From the IMG/VR virus record IMGVR_UViG_3300044797_000084, positions 1 through 53,201 of that record: a stretch of 53,201 nucleotides of DNA; one strand, given 5' to 3'. Position numbers and translations under genes: made by a program. A model generated the notes under the pieces. The model was given only the letters and a program-made list of their open reading frames with translations, did no database searches and was not told the origin of the DNA. Position 1 is the stretch's first letter, and every line of letters starts with the position of its first letter. This document shows positions 26,675 to 34,371 of the stretch, one piece after another. The stretch comes from a virus.

Positions 26675-27796
26675 CTAGAGCTCGTAGTAGCAGACTCCCA
26701 CATTTGTCAGCGAGCCTTCCGTTACATTCAGTTTCCACGCCACGCCCGGTGGAATGATTGGTACGGATAGCGAGAATATCTGTTCGTTGGTACTAGGTTC
26801 CACTCTCAGAGATGCAACGCCTCCACTGCCGATTTTGATCGTTACCTCCACCCGTTCTGATCTGGCCGTCGTGAGGTTGAACACTGCGGCGACCGGACGG
26901 ATAGCGTTAGGCGTCTTGCCCGCGACGCCTTCGGCCTGCGTGTAGTTGTTTTGCAGGCCCCATGGTTCTGGACGCTGAGGTTCACCTGCCACGATAAGCC
27001 AGTTAAGCCCGTCGGAGATGAATTCAACGTGCTGGCGTACCGCGAGCGAGCAGCTAGTAACCCCTTGCAGGAAGTCGCCGAAAATCTCTTCGCCGTTGAC
27101 GCATTCCACCGTGACGGCCCCCCCGCCAGCAGCAGCCCCGACGCGCTGGGAGACGGCTCCTGCTGCGGCCGGGAGTTTCACCGTGATCGGCCCGGAGGAC
27201 TCGATTAGCTGGCCATATTGGGCGGTTACATTGCTAGCGGCGATTACGACAGCGAGTTGCACCAGGCTACCGAGCACACGGCTGGCCACGTTCCTGATGT
27301 CGGTGTTGGTGATGGTCGTGGCAGCAGCGGGCACGAGCACGTAGGCCAAGGTGATGCTGTTTTTCGGTGCGGCGGCGACCCCTTCAAGGTTGGTCAGGGT
27401 GGCGCCGGCTTTCGCGGTGCCTTCCTTGACTTCGATCTTGGCTTCGTTTTTTGAGCCTTCATAGCTTTCGTCGAAGACCGTGGCGACGATCCGTTCGATG
27501 CGCGGGTTAGACCCGTTGGCTGCGGCGAGCGTGAACGTGGCGGCAGCGGTGTTGCGGAAGTAGTAGCCCGATTGTGTGGCTGACACGTTGCCGGGGATGA
27601 TCGCCTCGCCTTGGGCGACTTCGATTTTCAGCCCGGACCCTTGGTAGGTGACCTGGAGGTCGGTCGCGGCGACCAGGCCGCCGAGCACCGAGCCGATCGT
27701 GGCTCCTCGGGCGAGCATGAAGTTGATCGCCCTTCTCGTTCGCTCGGCGGATTCGCCCGCCGAGTTATCTTGCAAGCCGAACGCTTCTTGCGTCAT
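26675..27796 (-). CDS. minor tail / fibre protein
   Basis: The 373-residue protein has an N-terminal helical part, then beta-rich Thr/Ala/Gly sequence typical of phage receptor-binding or fibre subunits (IPGNVSATQSGYYFRN, ITVKLPAAAGAVSQRVG). The C-terminal lobe (about 285-373) looks like a compact beta-sandwich. It has a good Shine-Dalgarno (AGAAGGGAGTCAGCC). It is the last gene of the leftward tail module, the usual place of receptor-binding proteins. Confidence 0.65.
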   Translation of the reverse strand: MTQEAFGLQDNSAGESAERTRRAINFMLARGATIGSVLGGLVAATDLQVTYQGSGLKIEVAQGEAIIPGNVSATQSGYYFRNTAAATFTLAAANGSNPRIERIVATVFDESYEGSKNEAKIEVKEGTAKAGATLTNLEGVAAAPKNSITLAYVLVPAAATTITNTDIRNVASRVLGSLVQLAVVIAASNVTAQYGQLIESSGPITVKLPAAAGAVSQRVGAAAGGGAVTVECVNGEEIFGDFLQGVTSCSLAVRQHVEFISDGLNWLIVAGEPQRPEPWGLQNNYTQAEGVAGKTPNAIRPVAAVFNLTTARSERVEVTIKIGSGGVASLRVEPSTNEQIFSLSVPIIPPGVAWKLNVTEGSLTNVGVCYYEL

Positions 27797-27850
27797 GGCT
27801 GACTCCCTTCTCGGCTAAAGCGTTGGTGCGCGTGGGTCGATGCGCTCGCG

Positions 27851-28084
27851 ATGGAAACCCTGCGCGACGAAATCAAAGAGCTGCTAGACGCGCCCGTCAG
27901 GCTGACCGAGTTCGGACGCACCAACTGGCTCGAAGGCGCAGACGCGATCGATCGCGTCGCAGAGGATCTGGACTTCGAGACGTTTCATCTTGAGTTTCGC
28001 CTGCTTGTCTTTGCGCTTGATGAAGGCAAGCGGGCCGCGATTCTTAGGCTTGCCCGTGAGATTGAGCATCTGCGAGATAACTGA
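27851..28084 (+). CDS. hypothetical protein, competing with an antisense gene
   Basis: The 77-residue frame METLRDEIKELLDAPVRL has a plausible acidic helical composition. It is antisense to most of 27884-28225, whose third-codon-position GC is higher and which has a recognisable zinc-ribbon domain. No Shine-Dalgarno site. I consider it the less likely of the two. Confidence 0.3.
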   Translation: METLRDEIKELLDAPVRLTEFGRTNWLEGADAIDRVAEDLDFETFHLEFRLLVFALDEGKRAAILRLAREIEHLRDN

Positions 28085-28225
28085 GTGCGCACATGCCCAG
28101 TCGCAGAAGTGCAGCGACCGCCCCGACCGCCCCGTGATCGTGACGAACCGGCCGACCTTATCCTGGTGATTGCATCCCGCGGCGTCGCAGCGGAAGAGCG
28201 GTTCGGCGCCATCCTCTTGCGTGAT
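27884..28225 (-). CDS. zinc-ribbon protein with ATC or shifted start
   Basis: The frame encodes LFRCDAAGCNHQDKVGRF, RSLHFCDWACAHSVISQ, then a basic tail, and is paralogous to 28485-28688 (YCDAEGC...LHFCTWNCA). There is no ATG or GTG before an in-frame TGA. A near-perfect Shine-Dalgarno (GGAGGTGAT) lies 5 bp before the codon ATC at 28225. The alternative is a one-base insertion after ATGACC at the true start. Giving ATC as start yields 113 residues. Confidence 0.5.
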   Translation of the reverse strand: MTQEDGAEPLFRCDAAGCNHQDKVGRFVTITGRSGRSLHFCDWACAHSVISQMLNLTGKPKNRGPLAFIKRKDKQAKLKMKRLEVQILCDAIDRVCAFEPVGASELGQPDGRV

Positions 28226-28330
28226 AGGTCATCACCTCCGTTCCGTTGTAGACGCGGCTAGCCAGAGCGCAGCGCCGTGTTCGAGACTGCTCTGCGCAAT
28301 GTCGACCCCTTCAATGCGAGGTGACAGCCG

Positions 28331-28507
28331 ATGTATTTCCTGATCGTGAAAACCGAGCATGGCTACCACGCTCGCCTCTATGACGAGAACAACAAGCTGC
28401 TGTTCTGGAGCAAGGACTACCCGTCGGAACGAGCAGCGGTCGCTATCTGCTCGACCACTCGGCAAACGATGACGCCCGAGACGCCTATCCGCACGGAATC
28501 ACGGTAG
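28331..28507 (+). CDS. DUF1508/YegP-like small protein
   Basis: The 58-residue product MYFLIVKTEHGYHARLYDEN followed by KLLFWSKDYPSERAAVAIC has the beta-strand/turn/helix pattern of YegP-type (DUF1508) modules: an N-terminal strand, a G-YxxRL strand, then a SKDYxS turn. GAGGTGACAGCCG precedes the ATG. It overlaps 28485-28688 tail-to-tail. Function unknown. Confidence 0.55.
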   Translation: MYFLIVKTEHGYHARLYDENNKLLFWSKDYPSERAAVAICSTTRQTMTPETPIRTESR

Positions 28508-28688
28508 GCGGGGGAAACTTCGCTGCGTACTTGAGGGCGCAGTTCCAGGTGCAGAAGTGCAGGACGTGGGGCTTGTGCCCCGTTTCGGTTACGAGTAGCC
28601 AGCCGGGGCACTCTGGCTCCGTGTAGAGCGAGCTGACGTTCGTGTTGCATCCCTCGGCATCGCAGTAGAAGACGCGCTCGATGCTCAC
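28485..28688 (-). CDS. zinc-binding protein
   Basis: From GTG 28688 it has 67 residues: VSIERVFYCDAEGCNTNVS and VLHFCTWNCALKYAAKF make two Cys pairs as in the neighbouring paralogue at 27884-28225. A G-rich stretch rather than a clear Shine-Dalgarno precedes the start. The 21-bp repeat at 28729 lies just upstream and may provide its promoter. Confidence 0.6.
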   Translation of the reverse strand: MSIERVFYCDAEGCNTNVSSLYTEPECPGWLLVTETGHKPHVLHFCTWNCALKYAAKFPPPTVIPCG

Positions 28689-28728
28689 TGTGCCGACCCC
28701 CCGGTGGGGGAGGGAGGCAGGTCTCCAG

Positions 28729-28749
28729 AACATGCATTATCGAGCGTTG
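28729..28749. repeat. 21-bp repeat, copy 2
   Basis: AACATGCATTATCG-A-GCGTTG, the partner of 24998-25018. On the minus strand it offers GATAAT about 40 bp before the zinc protein start. It could be a mobile regulatory unit or protein-binding site. Confidence 0.5.
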
Positions 28750-28772
28750 ACAGTTGCGCCACGAGCGGTCTC

Positions 28773-29321
28773 CTATTCCGTGAGGCTGAATGTGATGCCG
28801 TCAAACCCGTAGTAGTCGCCGGTCGAGAGGTTGCTGTTGGGCTGGCATTCGCCGGAACTGAGAACGATGAGCGATGGTGCGCTAGCGGTCGAGATCGGAG
28901 CGATCGGCATGAACCGGTTGAACGACGGCCGGTAGCCCACAGGGAGCGTGAAGATGGTGGTGTTGGCCGGGACTTCAGCAGTCGTTTTGATTGCGCCGGT
29001 GAACCGCACGTTGGCGCCCATCTCGCGTCGGACCGCCACTCCGCCTTCGATTTTCGCCGAGACGTTTTCCACACCGACCCACGGTCCGACCCCCGGCAGC
29101 TCAACCCACAAGCTGTCTACCAGCACCGCGATCCCGAAGCCCGTCAGGCCCGTGCTTTCGCCTTTGGGGGTCGATGCGAGGTTCCCGATGATCGCTCGGC
29201 AGACGCCTTCGCTATCGACGATGTATTCGGTCTGGCCTGCCTTGAGTGCTTGGACGTCGCCGGAGAGCTGGGCGAGCTTTTGACCGAGCCACTGGCCTGC
29301 GGGTTCTGCGTAGCCGGGCAT
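28773..29321 (-). CDS. minor tail protein
   Basis: The 182-residue protein opens with a helix (GQKLAQLSGDVQALKAGQ) then beta-rich sequence (VAVRREMGANVRFTGAIK) and ends LSTGDYYGFDGITFSLTE. This is the fold style of small siphophage fibre or tail-tip subunits with a trimerising helix. ATG overlaps the stop of the tail protein before it (TAATG), indicating coupled expression. Confidence 0.6.
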   Translation of the reverse strand: MPGYAEPAGQWLGQKLAQLSGDVQALKAGQTEYIVDSEGVCRAIIGNLASTPKGESTGLTGFGIAVLVDSLWVELPGVGPWVGVENVSAKIEGGVAVRREMGANVRFTGAIKTTAEVPANTTIFTLPVGYRPSFNRFMPIAPISTASAPSLIVLSSGECQPNSNLSTGDYYGFDGITFSLTE

Positions 29322-30796
29322 TAGATCGTCGGGTTCAGGGCTTGGAGAAGCGGGGGGCGACCGAGCGTTAGCTTGACCACGGCGTCGCCCTGGTCGGCTA
29401 CTTCGCAGCTCCAGGCGATGATGCGGAACTCCCGTTCAAGGCCCTGCGGGAATCTCGGGTCGTACACTTCGCCTGTGGGCGCCGTTTCGGGGATGAACAA
29501 CTTGATGTCGTCGCCGACGGTGAACGAGCCGAGCGGAAGGTTTGGGTCGTTTACACCGATCGTGATGGTGGGCGTGACCGGCGCGTAGCTGTAGATCGCT
29601 AGGTCTGAGAAGCCGATCTGTTCGAGCAGCCCCTCGATGTTCTGGGACTGGATGCTCGCCCGGGAGATGACGCGCTCCCACAGCGGGTAGCCCTGTTCCT
29701 GCGTGGCAGGGTTGAATTCGCTGACGCTGATTGCGCCGGAGCCTCCAAGCTCGTAGATTCGGTTGGCGGTCTGTGTGCCGTCCTCGGGGAATTCGTAGCC
29801 CCGTGCTGTGGTGACATCCACCATCAGCCCGTTTTGGGCGAACGTCCGGCCGCGTCTGGGGTAGCTGATGTTGATCGTGCCGACCGGCGGCGAGCCTGGG
29901 CCTTCGCTGTAGGCGACGTCGACCCCGAAGTCAAAGCCGACGCCCAACCCGAGCTGGGCGAGCTGGGAGACGATCGTGTCAACGGTCTGCATCGACGTGA
30001 ACGGGTAGCTGACCGCGATGTAGTCGCCCACCCCCGCGGCTGGTTCGGAGCCGGATGGCACTTGGCCGTTAAGCTTCAGTTCCAGGCCGCCAAGGAGATC
30101 TCCGTAGGGCTGCAGCGACCCGTCTGAGTAGCCGATCGCGTCCGCGATGATCTGGCAGGCGATCAGCGAGGCATCCCATGGGGTCTGTGTCCAGTAGGAC
30201 ATGGGGGAGCTGTCGCCGGTGATCCCTGAGTAGGGCGGGCTTGAGTAGTCGGTCGCCTGCACCCTGTTTTGAAAGTAGAACCAAGCCTCCGAGCAGGACA
30301 CTTCCAGCAGGCCCGTCGTGGACTGCAATGAGGCTTCGACCTTCCATTTGCGGGGCAGCACGATGCCTCCCCACTGCACCGACTGCAGATAGTCCACCAC
30401 GATCAACGTCCGGTTGGGCACCGTGCAGTTGAGCGGTTCAGTCGTCTGCACCCGCGGGTCACGCAAGTCGAGCGTGCTCTGAAACGTGCCGGGCGTGTTG
30501 AGCTGCTGGCCGAACGTCACACCCCGCAGCGGGAGCTGGCCCAGAAACCGGCCGGTCAACAGGTCATAGGCCAAGTAGCTGAACGGGTTGCCGTGGACAG
30601 CGACGCCGGTGGCGGCGACTTCCGAGACGGGTTCCGGGCTAGGTTCAGGTTCGGGCGCCAAGCCGGGCTGGCCGCCGCCGTAGTAGTAGCCGCCGTAGAG
30701 GGCCGCTCCGAATGGCGCCTGGTTGTATTCGCCGGCTCCGTCGACGGTGAAGTCGCCAACGATCAGGCCGTCGCCGACGACCGGCCCCGAGGGCAC
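29321..30796 (-). CDS. minor tail protein (tail tip)
   Basis: The 491-residue protein starts at GTG 30796 behind AAGAAAGG. After a Gly/Tyr- and Pro/Glu-rich leader (GGYYYGGGQP, PEPEPSPEP) comes a domain with GRFLGQLPLRGVTFGQQLNT and PRKWKVEASLQSTTGLLEVS, typical of the siphophage tail-tip protein that follows the distal tail protein (gp27-like hub). Further domains are beta-rich. It likely forms the baseplate hub that carries fibres. Confidence 0.7.
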   Translation of the reverse strand: MPSGPVVGDGLIVGDFTVDGAGEYNQAPFGAALYGGYYYGGGQPGLAPEPEPSPEPVSEVAATGVAVHGNPFSYLAYDLLTGRFLGQLPLRGVTFGQQLNTPGTFQSTLDLRDPRVQTTEPLNCTVPNRTLIVVDYLQSVQWGGIVLPRKWKVEASLQSTTGLLEVSCSEAWFYFQNRVQATDYSSPPYSGITGDSSPMSYWTQTPWDASLIACQIIADAIGYSDGSLQPYGDLLGGLELKLNGQVPSGSEPAAGVGDYIAVSYPFTSMQTVDTIVSQLAQLGLGVGFDFGVDVAYSEGPGSPPVGTINISYPRRGRTFAQNGLMVDVTTARGYEFPEDGTQTANRIYELGGSGAISVSEFNPATQEQGYPLWERVISRASIQSQNIEGLLEQIGFSDLAIYSYAPVTPTITIGVNDPNLPLGSFTVGDDIKLFIPETAPTGEVYDPRFPQGLEREFRIIAWSCEVADQGDAVVKLTLGRPPLLQALNPTI

Positions 30797-30799
30797 GGG

Positions 30800-31129
30800 C
30801 TAGCCTTTCTTGGGTTTGGCGCGTCTCTGAGCCCGGTTGGGCTGAGCGGCGTCCAGCTCGCCCTGCCATTTGCGCATCTCCTCCGGGAACGTCTTAGACA
30901 CGTAGGTCTCCCAGTTGTCGACGGCGATCCGCACCGCCGGATGCTCCACCTTCTCCAGTGTCTCGCCGTCGTCGTAGACGATCTCGGGCTGGATGAGGTA
31001 GTGGCTGGGCTGCCCCAGAGGCTGCTTGTGGTAGGTCTTCCAGTCCTTGGGGGCGACCGCGACCGGCTCGAACTGGGGTTGGACGTGCATCGTGACCAAA
31101 CGCACGGTCTTTTTGCGTGGTGTGGTCAT
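30800..31129 (-). CDS. hypothetical tail-region protein
   Basis: 109 residues, mixed alpha/beta with DWKTYHKQPLGQPSHYLIQP and a basic C terminus (NRAQRRAKPKKG). The NRAQRR tail is common in phage proteins encoded next to tail genes. ATG overlaps the preceding stop. May be an assembly factor. Confidence 0.5.
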   Translation of the reverse strand: MTTPRKKTVRLVTMHVQPQFEPVAVAPKDWKTYHKQPLGQPSHYLIQPEIVYDDGETLEKVEHPAVRIAVDNWETYVSKTFPEEMRKWQGELDAAQPNRAQRRAKPKKG

Positions 31130-31455
31130 GACGCACCTGCGTCTGACGCCATGCGTTCGAGCCAGCCTTCTGTGCTGAGATCAATGAACTTGCGGAGCGC
31201 CGCATACATGTCCTCAGCTAGCGTCTTGTCTTCTAGCCGCACTCCCGCGATCTCAACGATGCCATGGCCGTCGATGACCCCCTCTAGGGCGCGCTCGCCG
31301 ATGCCGATGCAATACGACGCCGTAGACCCCGGACCGATATCTGGTCCCGCGTCCACGCCGATCAGGATGTTGTGGTGAGCCGCGCCATCGGACTCCACGT
31401 GCTGACCCGCTCGCAGCCCGATGAAGATGTTGTGCCCCCTGGCTTCTGTGCTCAT
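31126..31455 (-). CDS. short fibre-like protein with NxxIG..AG repeats
   Basis: From ATG 31455 (ATGA overlap) it has 109 residues: HNIFIGLRAG, HNILIGVDAG and YCIGIGERAL are beta-roll repeats shared with the large fibre before it. The C-terminal 45 residues form a helical cap (LAEDMYAALRKFIDLS). It looks like the fibre's repeat-plus-cap tail made as a separate chain, perhaps exchanging with or capping the fibre. Confidence 0.6.
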   Translation of the reverse strand: MSTEARGHNIFIGLRAGQHVESDGAAHHNILIGVDAGPDIGPGSTASYCIGIGERALEGVIDGHGIVEIAGVRLEDKTLAEDMYAALRKFIDLSTEGWLERMASDAGAS

Positions 31456-33455
31456 GCCGTCAGCCCGCTTTCGTGTGCCCATTTGGAGAACTTTTCGCAG
31501 AACTTCACGACCGCCAACGCCTGCGCTTCCGTTTCAAAACCATAAGGCGTGACTTTGGTGGCTTTCAGCGCCCCGGTTTCCAGGCTTTCGGCGACGAGCG
31601 TCGCGGGCGCTTTGCCATTGAACCCGAGCTTGGCGGCGTTGAGCGCAAGTTCCGCGTTGGGGAATTTACCGGTGATGAGCCCCGCCGCTTCTGAGTTGTG
31701 CGCCCCCATCGAGATGATCAGCCGGTTTTCGTAGGACGCTTCCGCCGTGCCGGTGCCGGCGAACGTGCCGATAAACACGTTTTTGGATTTCGTGTTGGCC
31801 TGCCCGGCGTTGCAGCCGATGAAGATGTTCTGGCTGTTAGCGCTGCCACCCGCTTCGTTGCCGAGGATCACATTCAACGCGCCTTCGCCCGTCGGCGTCT
31901 GCAGGGTGCTGACCCCGACCGCCACGTTGTCTGACCCCTGGGCGCCTTTGCCGGCGTAGGTCCCGACGAACACGTTGCGGCTCGTCGCGGTGCCCGCAAA
32001 CCCGGACTGCCAGCCAATCGCGACATTAGCGAACCCGGCTCTCAGTTCCGCGCAGGATTCATGGCCGATCGCCACGCAGTTGCTTGTTTCCGTACCGCCG
32101 CGCAACGCTTCGGTGCCGAGCGCGATGTTTTCTTCCCCGCGAGTGATGCCGAACCCGACCCGCTCGCCGATCAGGATGTTCCCACCCCCGGTGGTGAGGC
32201 TGTTCGCGGCGGTGCGGCCGATGATGATGTTGTCTTCGGTGGATTCCGAGACCTGCATTCTCGTGGTCGCGGGTTTCATGGTGCCCGCCAAGGTCACGAG
32301 TTTGGGCATTTCTGATTTAGCGAGGCCGGCTTCTTCCAGGGCTTTTTCTTCGGCGCTTGAGAACGTGCCGTTCGCTACCGCGATCACGTTGGTGTAGGAG
32401 ATCGGGTAGCCGCGTCCCTTGACGAGCTTGAATTTTGTGCCCGTGAACCCAGTCCAGCTCTGGCGAACTTCATGCGTGACGCCGACACACCAGTACAGCA
32501 CTTCGGTTTCCAGGCCGCACCCTGGCGTGACTTCGGTGAAGGTCACGTTCGGCACGTTGTCGAGGTGCCAGTTTTCTTCGTTCTGGCCGGAGGGCGTCGT
32601 GAATTCGGTTTTGCCGCTCGCGAGTTCCGCCCCAGGCGCAATAGGGCCAGCGATGATGCCGCTCAGGTGCTGCCCGGCGTTTTCGCCGATCAGGATGTGG
32701 CTGTTGTGTTTTTCCTGTTCGATGCGCGACAGGCCGAGCAGCGTTTCGCCTGCGCCCGGGCCGATCGCCATGCTTCCGCCCTGGAAGCTGTAGCGCAGAT
32801 GCACTTTGCTTTCGATTTCGCTTGAGCCGACCGTGCCGCCCGCGCTGTTGGTGTTCCATACCTGGGCGGTCGTCCCGACGATCACCCGCGTTTTGTTCTC
32901 GAAGTCCCAGATCGAGCCCTTGTATTCTTTGCCTTCCGCGACAGCGACCGTCACGCCCAACGGCAGTTCTTTCCCCGTTTCAAAGCCTGCCGGTCGCACC
33001 CACGCCCCGGACTTCACTTCCCATAGACCACGTTCTTTTTCGTTGGTCTGAAACGGCACAAGGACGATGTTCCCTTCGATGATCGCCACTTCGTCGGTCT
33101 GGCTTTTCGCGGGGATGCCGGAGAGCGTGGAGTTGACGGTCACCACGGCGACCGCGCCGGGTAGTTCGGCCTTTTTGACTGCTTCCTGCGCGAGCGTTTC
33201 CGCTTCAGCTTTGCTGAGCCCCGCGCCCGTGCTCCATTCCGCTGTCCCGTTTTCTTTCCACTTCAGATACTGCCCCGTGGAGCCGCCCGTCGGGACGAGC
33301 CGTTTAGAGACGGCCGTTGCTAGCTGGCTTTCGGTGATTGCCCCCGTGCCAAGCATCGTGTTGGCGATCGTTTCGAGGTCGTCGCCGTATTCGTTGAAGA
33401 GTTCGGCATTGGCTTTCGTGACGCCGTTGACGACGACAGGCTTGAGAAGCGTCAT
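31452..33455 (-). CDS. tail fibre with YadA-like beta-roll
   Basis: The 667-residue protein starts at ATG 33455 with AGGAGGTTGGTC. N-terminal 70 residues likely attach to the tail (PVVVNGVTKANAELFNEYG). A beta-rich middle follows, then at least 11 repeats of the type N-(I/V)-x-(I/V/L)-G-x-x-A-G (NVAIGWQSG, NVFVGTYAG, NIFIGCNAG, NVFIGTFAG), like the left-handed beta-roll of trimeric YadA adhesins. A C-terminal module (AEALALNAAKLGF...) ends with a helix. It is expected to be a trimeric host-binding fibre. Confidence 0.7.
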   Translation of the reverse strand: MTLLKPVVVNGVTKANAELFNEYGDDLETIANTMLGTGAITESQLATAVSKRLVPTGGSTGQYLKWKENGTAEWSTGAGLSKAEAETLAQEAVKKAELPGAVAVVTVNSTLSGIPAKSQTDEVAIIEGNIVLVPFQTNEKERGLWEVKSGAWVRPAGFETGKELPLGVTVAVAEGKEYKGSIWDFENKTRVIVGTTAQVWNTNSAGGTVGSSEIESKVHLRYSFQGGSMAIGPGAGETLLGLSRIEQEKHNSHILIGENAGQHLSGIIAGPIAPGAELASGKTEFTTPSGQNEENWHLDNVPNVTFTEVTPGCGLETEVLYWCVGVTHEVRQSWTGFTGTKFKLVKGRGYPISYTNVIAVANGTFSSAEEKALEEAGLAKSEMPKLVTLAGTMKPATTRMQVSESTEDNIIIGRTAANSLTTGGGNILIGERVGFGITRGEENIALGTEALRGGTETSNCVAIGHESCAELRAGFANVAIGWQSGFAGTATSRNVFVGTYAGKGAQGSDNVAVGVSTLQTPTGEGALNVILGNEAGGSANSQNIFIGCNAGQANTKSKNVFIGTFAGTGTAEASYENRLIISMGAHNSEAAGLITGKFPNAELALNAAKLGFNGKAPATLVAESLETGALKATKVTPYGFETEAQALAVVKFCEKFSKWAHESGLTA

Positions 33456-33465
33456 GACCAACCTC

Positions 33466-34356
33466 CTAAATGATCCACGCGCTCGCGTATTCGCAAAACA
33501 AGGTGCCTTGGCTGGCGAGAAACTGGATCGTCGAGACGCCAGGGTTGAGCGTCCACCACTTCGAGCCGGAGACCAGCAGTCCGGTCCTGGTCGACCCGGC
33601 GGTGCTTCCCGACGAGTACAGGATCGCGGTGTGCATGTCGGTGTCGACCACGAGTTTTTCGCCGGCATTCAGCGTCAAGTTGAAGGCGAGCGTCGGCCCA
33701 CCAGTCGCGGTGGCGTTCTGGATCGCCGGGTTCACGCACGGCCCTTCGACCGTCAGAATCGGCCGCGTCTCAATGTTTCCGGCGTTGTTGACCGCCAGCG
33801 CACCCGTGTAGCCGCCGCCGCCCCATTTCAGATTCCATTTCAGCGGCCACGTAAAGCCGCCCACACTCGTCGGCGGTTTGACCGACAGCTGCTGCGTCGG
33901 CGCATACCAGCGGGGGTCAGTGCCGGCGAACAAGAACATCACCTTCGCCAGGTTCCCCAGCGTAAACGTGATGTCCACCGGCATCTGGCGCTTACGGACA
34001 CGCACTAGCGTCGCCAGCGTTCCCCACGTGGTGGTGTTCAGAAACAGCGGGTACTGGATCGTGCCGCCCGGCACTGTGGCGTCTGAGCATTCCTGCCACG
34101 CCGCGGTGAACGTCCCGGTCGCGTTGTGCAGGTCGGCTTTGACGATGATTTCGCGCTCGCCCAACACGTCCAGGCCAGCGAACGCCCCATGGTCTCGTGC
34201 CCTGCCTGCGTCTCCGCTGCGCACGGCGGGCATGTCGATGCCTTCGAGCCCCGTGAGCTCCAGGTTCGTGCCGGGTCCGAGGCTCAACGCGTTGTTGAAG
34301 TTCATCTGCCACGCCGAGAGCGTCGGGATCGTGGACCCGTAGGGCAAGAATGCCAT
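33466..34356 (-). CDS. distal tail protein
   Basis: The 296-residue protein follows the tape measure directly, the canonical place of the distal tail protein (Dit). N-terminal GLEGIDMPAVRSGDAGRARD and REIIVKADL match the Dit beta-barrel, the C-terminal half (GPCVNPAIQNAT, FNLTLNAGEKLVVDTDMHTA) the galectin-like domain. Shine-Dalgarno GGGAGGTCAC-ATG. It should form the hexameric ring joining tail tube and tip. Confidence 0.75.
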   Translation of the reverse strand: MAFLPYGSTIPTLSAWQMNFNNALSLGPGTNLELTGLEGIDMPAVRSGDAGRARDHGAFAGLDVLGEREIIVKADLHNATGTFTAAWQECSDATVPGGTIQYPLFLNTTTWGTLATLVRVRKRQMPVDITFTLGNLAKVMFLFAGTDPRWYAPTQQLSVKPPTSVGGFTWPLKWNLKWGGGGYTGALAVNNAGNIETRPILTVEGPCVNPAIQNATATGGPTLAFNLTLNAGEKLVVDTDMHTAILYSSGSTAGSTRTGLLVSGSKWWTLNPGVSTIQFLASQGTLFCEYASAWII

Positions 34357-34371
34357 GTGACCTCCCGGCCT

